Of a stretch of DNA of 64,000 nt, positions 57,290 through 64,000 are shown in pieces; the first letter of the stretch is position 1; every line of letters starts with the position of its first letter. Source of the stretch: Rutstroemia sp. NJR-2017a BVV2 (Eukaryota > Ascomycota > Leotiomycetes > Helotiales > Rutstroemiaceae); the NCBI GenBank assembly GCA_002946415.1, contig NJPS01000016.1, forward strand, positions 496,001 to 560,000, written 5' to 3'. The position numbers and the translations under genes are program-made. The notes under the pieces were generated by a model. It ran no database searches and was not told the DNA's origin. It saw only the letters and a list, made by a program, of their open reading frames with translations.

Positions 57290-59092
57290 TTTCAGGAGGC
57301 TTTGAAGTTTTTGCGAATTTGCGTCTGTCTCGCGAATCTGCAGGAATTTGTAATAGAAGTGCTTGTCGCCAAAAATGGGATGTTATGGCACAGCAGATAG
57401 TAGAACCCCGCGAAGCGACCGAGGAAGAGGGGTTGGATCGACGTTTACTGTAATATGCGATAAGCTTCCCTTGAAATTTAGAGCTCCTGAGTGTTCGTCT
57501 GATGTGAAAAGGAAGATATCCAGCGCAGAGACAGAGAGATAAAAGTGATTTCAAATTGGTCGTGTAACCAACCAACGTAATCGCCGAGAGGCAAACCAAC
57601 AAAGTCTTTCTTCTGTGAAGAGAGAACAATAGGATGTTTGGGAAGAAAAATGAAGAAGAGGAAGAAGAATGGGATAGTGTCAGCAGGAATGGGCATGGGC
57701 ATGGGCTGATTTAAGGTCATTCTACTGGACTGCCCTTTGCAGTCATCTACCTACTCTCCACCATCCTTCCCGCGGCTGGGTCTTACATTTCCTGGCCTGC
57801 AGCCTACTTTTGTGGCCATGCCTGGCTCATGTTTCAATCAACCATCCGGTTGGGCCGCCACGAGTGAAGCAGAGTAGCGCAGATGTATATCTCGTGCCGC
57901 ACCAAGCAAAGGCTTCCGTACCGTACTTGCATTCATCGTCTTGGCTAGGAGTGTCATATCTGGCTGTGTGTAGTATGTAGTATGTAGGATGTAGGATGTA
58001 CCCATATCCACCCATTGTCGTATCCCAGTCCAGTGGGTGCTGGAGCTGATCGAAAAGCTCTGCAGCTAGCAAACTGCAGTCTGACAGCCCTAATGGCTCA
58101 GAAGGGTAAGGTGGGGAAAGCGACAAGGGCATTTTCATGCGGCTAGTGGATGAACCTCTCGTACTTGGGCCTGTTATTGAACGGTTTTTTGCCATGCTCC
58201 GCTGTAGCACTTTAAAGTATACGGAGAATAGTCGAGATTAGAATCTTTGCGGCTCATACCCCGCTGTGCTACAGAAAGGAACTCTCTCTTGACCAGCCGG
58301 CTTTAGTCTTTACGTGTACCTACATACATATAGCCGTACAAACATCCACACATAAAGACAGGAGGTAGGTATTGCAAAGGTGCAAAGGTGCAAAGGCAGA
58401 GAGGTACTCCGCGATACGCTGCCTAAAGCGGAGGATACGTTTGGTGTTCGATGCGCATTAGTTTAGGATGGGATTGGGAGGGGAGGACAGACTATCAAGG
58501 GGGTTGGGATTTCGGGAAGCGCCTTCATGCTTGGGCCAAGTTGGAAGTGGCCTATCTGCTTCGGTTTTCTGGAGACTTGTAGCCCCCAACATTCATTCGC
58601 AATCCAGCGCCGAGAGACGGACATCTTTTGCGGTGTAAGAGTCTGATTAAGCCTCTGACTTGCCGACTTGCCTTCAATCATCATTGGCTCTCGCGCTGTC
58701 TCCGGTGATTTATTTTTGGAACTTCATGCTGGTGGAGATTGCTGCTGAAACCCTCCAGAATTCATGTGGTTGACGGCGGCCTTTCTATTTTGGAGGCCCA
58801 TTTTCTTAACGTCCTTCATAAGCTTAAACATCAGGTTCGATTATATGTATGACATGCCAACGAATGATGAGTACCTCTATATCCTCACAGGTGAAAGCAT
58901 CAAGATGGTTCCATTTCTGTCCGAATGACTGTTAAAATCTTGTGATCCTAGGCCGACACCATCCAATGGCCATACACCTCCCCACAGTCGATATCCCATC
59001 CTCCCCGGTGCAGTGTAACATCAACCGAATGATCAAGCTTGTGATATGACAGAAGAAGGCGTTTCGTGAGAAAGTATAACAATCTCCTCTCT
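57290..59092. other. Gene-poor spacer with short tandem repeats
   Basis: 1.8 kb without a supported gene. Tandem repeats are the gtagtat/gtaggat array at 57967-58000 and tgcaaagg x3 at 58373-58396. Minus-strand ORFs at 57478-58684 are not conserved-looking. Confidence 0.5.
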
Positions 59093-59730
59093 TCATCCAC
59101 GGCCACCACTTTTGAAGATTTGATCGATATGTTCCCGACTGTTCTTATGTGTAGTCTCTAGATATTGTAACTTCTTGCCCAGGTTTTCCACATCTGATTT
59201 CAGCTCGGCCGTCTCGCTGTTCAATCGCTTATTGACATCGTCTGTAGGGCTGAAGACGAACCTATCCAATTATTAATATTAATGCCGGTGTCTCGTGATA
59301 TGGTCATGTGGTTGAAGAAGGGGACTGCTGATGTTTGCGACAGTGAAAAGGAGGAAAGAGTATCATGAGGTTCGCACTACAAGAGGACGTACATCTTTCC
59401 CACCCCTTCATAGATATTGGTACTTGGGGGCAATGTGGATACTTCGCTGGATGTGAGTTGAAGTAACCGAATTTCTCGCTGCTTGACAGATATCTGTGAT
59501 TTGACGATATTGATCTGTTGCTGAGCTTGGATTGCTTGACTCTCTATCTCTTGGACGAGCTAATAGCTTGTTAACAAGGTCATGTTGAAACATTGAGTAC
59601 TGTCGATGGCAGGGAGGATACCGAGGACAGGATGGACAAAGCACTTGACCTGATCACTTGAAGATGTTGTGTAGGGAAGCGAAGCTAGGAGCTACTTTAC
59701 CTTCTGGAGAGCTTCGTTTGGAATAGACAT
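59093..59730 (-). CDS. pfd1: Prefoldin subunit 1 (beta-type)
   Basis: Subunit of the prefoldin chaperone hexamer. 121 aa from exons 59730..59701, 59559..59393 and 59261..59093. It starts MSIPNEALQKLVQEIESQAI, forms a coil (QQQINIVKSQISVKQREIRL), then the hairpin THxxxYEGVGKMFVFSPTDD (here STNIYEGVGKM, split across an intron), then the second coil LKSDVENLGKKLQYLETTHK. Size and hairpin sequence are those of Pfd1. The introns are 141 and 131 nt, longer than most in this window; the first contains no reading frame of note. It is divergent from the ceramidase gene. Confidence 0.92.
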
Positions 59731-60646
59731 CCTGTCGTCTTGGGTTGATGAAGCTTCGGGGACTCCAAGTTATGCCTCCCTCGGATGGTCTTACGGAATC
59801 TGGTTCGGGTTCGGATCGTGTTGACACAAACACACCCAAAATAGCTGCCCCGCGGGACTAGAGCGTTGAAAATGAAGCTTTTTCAAGGTCAACCGATCAT
59901 GTGGTGATAAGGATCTGATAAGGAAGGAAAGTCGGCAGCAAAACATGATTCCCGAAGACCATCCGGGCCTCCCTCCTTCGCATACCCCTCCTGTCGGATG
60001 CCTTGGTTTTCATGTGAAGTGAGGCTACTAAATCGAAAGCAGATTAGGATCTCGGAAATAGTGCCAGAAAGCGATGAGTCTATGCATCCGTGGCTGCCCA
60101 GTGCCCATTGCCCTCTGCCCTCTGCCCACTGCCCACTGCTCACTGATATCGAGCAAACCAACACCTCACCTCGTAAGTACCTGACAGCGGGTGTCTGGGA
60201 GTTCCAATGAGAACCCGATTGTTCGAAACGTTGAAGTCCATTGCCGGAAGGGCCGGTTACCCGCACTTAGGTGGACACTTTGTCGGGAGAGACGTCCATA
60301 TCGGGAATGACGTTTGCGCCCTTTTATCAGCCAGCGTAAAAACAGGGTCGAACCTTCACATTCTAATGCAGGACACACGTCCACACTAACCATGAATTTA
60401 CTTACTAATGAAGAAAAAACGCAGAGCCGGACGACGTTAACAAGAGTGCTGGATTGTTTATAAACTACACGGTTCCTCAAAAACATTCATTTGTGTCTTT
60501 TTGGTGACAGACTTCATTTCTTTCGTTTCCCTCCTCTGCCGGCAGTCAGTACCAGGGACCCCTCCGCCCTGCGCAAGGTTACCACCACATATCTCTCCAT
60601 ATCCCGAGGACTGCTATCGCAACAGACGCCTACAACAGACCCCGCC
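59731..60646. other. Divergent region with TGCCCAC-type heptamer array
   Basis: 916 bp between prefoldin 1 and ceramidase. About seven imperfect tandem heptamers (tgcccac/tgcccat/tgccctc) occupy 60093-60145. ORFs crossing it are low-complexity and rejected. Confidence 0.5.
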
Positions 60647-61859
60647 ATGGGCTTCCGCTTGCCGTCGATACCATACCCTCCTCCTAGGCCACAGGAAGGT
60701 TTTTGGGCTCCAGTAACTTCGACAATAAATTGGTGTGAAGGCAAGCCCTCCCTTTCTTTAAGCCGTTCTCATCAACTACTAACTAGACCGCAGAGGACTA
60801 TTATGCGACTATATACTCAGCCGAAATCGTCAACACTCTCACGAACCTACTGTTCCTTTACCTTGGGTTCAAGGGCGCGCGGAGTTGTATAAAATATGGC
60901 CACGATAGTGTGTTCCTGGTAGCTTTTATTGGTTATTCTGCTGTTGGCACTGGTATGCAAAGAACAGTCGTGGTACGATATCTCATGCTAAACTAAACTC
61001 TGCAGGTTCATTCCTTTTCCACTCTACCTTAAAATGTAAGCTCAAACATTAGGATACAAGTGACCGGTCACTGATATAACCATGTAGATCCTATGCAGCT
61101 AGTGGACGAACTTTCTATGATTTATACGACCTGTCTAATGTGCTATGCGACATTTTCCTTCTCTAAATCGCGCCTTTTCAGACAGTTCTTAGCTGCTGGC
61201 TTGGTGTTCCTCTCTGTGTTTATTACGGCAAGTAGATAGATTCCGTGGCATTTTCCATCCCTAATGCTTGGTGTTCACAGCTTTATTACCACTACCTGCA
61301 AGACCCAGATTTCCATCAAAATGCCTTTGCGCTCCTCACAGCTGCGGTCCTCTTCCGCTCCATGTATATCATGGAAGTGAACATTCGTCCGTCGCTTCGA
61401 GAGAAATATGCCACTTCTCCAGAGAAACAAGTTGATCCAGACTCTCTCACCAGCGCTCAGCTCGCCGAAAATAATAAAAGGCTTTATGCCATATTGAAGG
61501 AAATGTGGTTGTTGGTTGGATGTGGACTTTCCATCTTCCTTGGCGGCTTCGGGATATGGTCGTTGGACAACCATTACTGTTCAACTATCAGAACGTGGAG
61601 ACGTGAGATCGGGCTTCCTTGGGGACTTTTGCTTGAAGGACACGGCTGGTGGCACTTAATGACTGGAATCGGATCATACTTCAACTTGGTTTGGGGCATC
61701 TGGCTGCGACATTGCTTGAACGAAAGACAGGATACATATTTCCTCAATTGGCCATCTTGGTTTAGCCTTCCGGAGGTGGTTCCCATTACGGCGAGTACGG
61801 GAGATTCAAAAAGATATACAACCGGGATATCGAAAAGCGAGACGAAGAAAGTGATTTAG
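60647..61859 (+). CDS. Alkaline ceramidase (YPC1/YDC1/ACER family)
   Basis: Multi-pass ER/Golgi enzyme that hydrolyses (phyto)ceramide to sphingoid base and fatty acid. 333 aa from exons 60647-60740, 60794-60952, 61006-61035, 61088-61227 and 61281-61859. It starts MGFRLPSIPYPPPRPQEGFW and has INWCEEDYYATIYSAEIVNT. Zinc/active-site residues expected for the family are present: GSFLFHSTLK with S86 and H90, QLVDELSMIY with the Asp, and GHGWWHLMTGIGSY with H262 and H266. Seven hydrophobic helices are expected. Introns 1 and 4 have GC donors (GAAG|GCAAGC and ACG|GCAAGT) with good CTAAC/CTAAT branch sites and are required for frame. Exon 3 is 30 nt. The C-terminal tail is a short polar Ser/Lys stretch. 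Confidence 0.92.
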
Positions 61860-62494
61860 AACGAGGTGGCGTTGAAATTAGATGTTTGGATGACAGCAAT
61901 TAGAATCGGATAGGAGTTGGGCATCAAGCAGTGGTGCTGTACGAGAGCATATATCATGATGGAAAGACCCGATACCCAGCACTTTTCATAGAATGAGACA
62001 TTAACATTTTTCTGGAGGTTTGGCGTATGTAGTGTAGTGTACTCGTAGTCTTTGCGCTTTGTCGATCCTTAATATGGAGGGGCAGGTTTTCGGCATCTAC
62101 CCGAAATCTAGCCTTGTTTGAAAACGTGCCGCCAGCCTTCTGTAGACGACAGGGCCGGAAAGGAACCCTTCATTGTGATTCGCTAGATAAGTGATCGCAA
62201 TCGTGTCAATATCATCACAATCGTCTCAGCCACGATAATAACGCAAGCCCTTTTAACGTGAGCAGCCATTCCAACAAGTGATACGTATCCCAAGATAGAA
62301 ATATGCGAATATCCTCTGCAACAAATCTACAGTACGGTTTACCATATAAGCTTCAAATCATTCTCCAAGCTCGTTACTGGGCTATTAGGCTGCACATTCC
62401 TTACCAGTTTACAATCATGATATACGATGTATAATCTGATCGATTCCAATTATTCACAAAACAACCCCGTTCAACTCGTGCATACAATTGAGAC
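61860..62494. other. Tandem intergenic region, no gene supported
   Basis: 635 bp between ceramidase stop and golgin start. Nothing is recognised. Confidence 0.5.
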
Positions 62495-64000
62495 ATGACA
62501 AGTCCTGCAAAGCAGAGCTCCTCGAGATGGGGCTCCTTTCTTCAACAAGCTGTAGCTGGCGTCGAATCTAGACTTGACAATATATTAGCAGAAGGGCAAG
62601 ATGCCCCGCCAGGGAGCAAACCTGCATCTGCATCTGTCACCCCAGCGCCAGCCAAATTAGAGACAGGTACGGCATATTGGCGTGTATTTGCAAGCTTGAG
62701 TGGGCGTTGATTTAAAAGTTCCTCTAGGTGTTTCGCGAAGCGGTTCCAACAGTAGCAGAACAAATGATCGTTTACAAGAACGTCTGGCAAGGGCGGTAGC
62801 TGCAAAACAAGCACAGAAGGGCGAAGCTCGATCATCCTCTAATGTACCGTCGCGAACCGGTAGTCCGATTACAGCAAGCGACAGTCCGAGACGAAGTATC
62901 GATGCACCGTCAAGTGCGGGGGAAGAGCAGCTTCCGAAGACCTCGTCCCAGCTTGAGCGGCCTAATACGAATGCCGAGCCTGTTGAAAATGGGACACCTA
63001 CCGTGGAAGTTCGGCCTAGTACACCGGCTACAGAAACGATTACAGAACCTCCGTCAGCACCAAACAGCGGCATTACTGTGGAGAATGAACCCGCTTCCCG
63101 GCTGTCAGTAGAATCTACGAGATCTAGCGCACCTAGAGACTCAATTGATTCCCTCCGCACGTCTGATCTGTTGCCTCGCTCTTCAGTTGATGAGTCTGCG
63201 CCTCATATAGATGGTGCGTCAGCGCAGAAGACTCCCGCAGAATATGAAGCTTTACTCCGTCAACTCCAATCAGATTACGAGACATCGGAGCTACAAAGGC
63301 AGGATGAAGTCCATGGATATGTTGAGCGCATTGATGCTTTGCAGGCAAAGCTGCAATATCTGGCGAAAGAAAGTCTAGAATCCGCGAAGAAAGCTATTGG
63401 TTCTGCACCGGCCGGGAGTCTGGAGAAGAAGCTGGCAGAGAAGGAACAGCAGGTTGTGCTGTTAATGGAAGAAGGACAGACCTTGTCGAAGAAGGAATTG
63501 ACCTATATGACCACGATTAAGAAGTTGCGTGCAAAGATCGCCGAGGATAGCAAGGAGATCGCAGAAGCCAAAAAGAAACAAGAGAAGGCCGAAACGGACG
63601 CAGCAGCTCTTTCCGAGCGATTGAAGCGGGTTGAGGGTGCCGAGAAACGATTGAATGAGAGAAATGGCTTAATCAATCGTTTACAGAAAGATCTGGATGC
63701 GGCAAAGGTTGAACGAGATGCTAAAGATACCACTATCAACAGTCTGAGGGCTCAATTGGAAGAATCTGTTACTCGCGAGAAGCAGGCTGAGACGAAGCTC
63801 GCTCAGGAAGCTCTCGAGGCCGAAAGAAAACGTGTTGCAGAACTTGAAGACGATATCTCTAACCTCAAGATTGAAAAGGAGCTCGTCAATGATAGGGCTC
63901 AAGTTCAAATCAAAGAACTGAGAGATAAGTTGGATAGGGAAGCAGAAATGGCTCGGGTTGCGGCTCTGGAAATGAAGAACGAACAACAGATGCTAGAGAG
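62495..64000 (+). CDS. TMF/Sgm1-type golgin, 5' part (runs off the edge)
   Basis: Golgi-associated coiled-coil tether, incomplete. Exon 1 is 62495-62666 and exon 2 starts at 62728 (GTACGG..CTCTAG, 61 nt) and stays open to base 64000, giving at least 481 residues. It starts MTSPAKQSSSRWGSFLQQAV with GVESRLDNIL, the short N-terminal helix typical of TMF1/Sgm1 proteins. Then RLQERLARAVAAKQAQK is followed by a Ser/Pro/Thr-rich linker. From about residue 225 an uninterrupted coiled coil begins (EYEALLRQLQSDYETSELQR, ...). The Rab6-binding TMF_TATA_bd end would lie beyond the window. The assignment rests on the N-terminal pattern and the coil; other golgins are possible. Confidence 0.78.

Noticed and set aside
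59998..60486. Short ORFs across the heptamer array
   Set aside because: Their content is the repeat itself; no conserved sequence.

Overview
This is a nuclear segment of a filamentous ascomycete (Pezizomycotina). The genes carry many short introns of about 45-80 nt with GT..CTAAC/CTRAY..AG signals. Gene density is about one per 2 kb, and many families are restricted to or typical of this group: a Zn2Cys6 regulator, a LaeA-like methyltransferase, a DUF3445 protein and an intronless cellular reverse-transcriptase gene. A decayed kinase of a type I associate with Leotiomycetes hints at that class, but this is a weak inference. I found no rRNA, tRNA or CRISPR. Multi-exon models were built by hand from splice signals and reading-frame closure; every exon sum reported is divisible by three.

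Layout. 0-10 kb: two-RRM protein with a roughly 446-bp MITE behind its start, a Zn2Cys6 transcription factor, a GPI-type aspartic peptidase and a conserved protein of unknown function. 10-20 kb: a small single-TM protein, a nine-exon succinate-semialdehyde dehydrogenase divergent from a membrane-anchored SDR, a gene-poor 3.3-kb stretch and a DUF3445 (haem-dependent oxidative N-demethylase-like) protein. 20-30 kb: a kinase pseudogene, a 976-aa intronless rvt-type reverse transcriptase, a cupin and a secreted GKGP-repeat protein. 30-44 kb: LaeA-like methyltransferase, Nas6/gankyrin, Prp46/PLRG1, Orc1, an RG-rich protein of unknown function and prefoldin 5. 44-64 kb: TRAPPC11, Rxt2, Opi3, a nitrilase-family amidase, the Hem25 glycine carrier, a coiled-coil protein, prefoldin 1, alkaline ceramidase and the start of a TMF/Sgm1-type golgin that runs off the right edge.

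Functional picture. From about 31 kb on, the window is mostly housekeeping: proteasome assembly, splicing, replication origin, prefoldin, TRAPP and Golgi, Rpd3 deacetylase, lipid and haem. The left half is more accessory, with long gene-poor spacers, a MITE, a pseudogene and lineage-specific proteins. I see no biosynthetic cluster. The most notable items are the rvt gene, two GC-AG introns in the ceramidase gene (with a third candidate in Nas6), several micro-exons of 14-19 nt, the secreted protein with a PARP-like YHGT motif, and the MITE.
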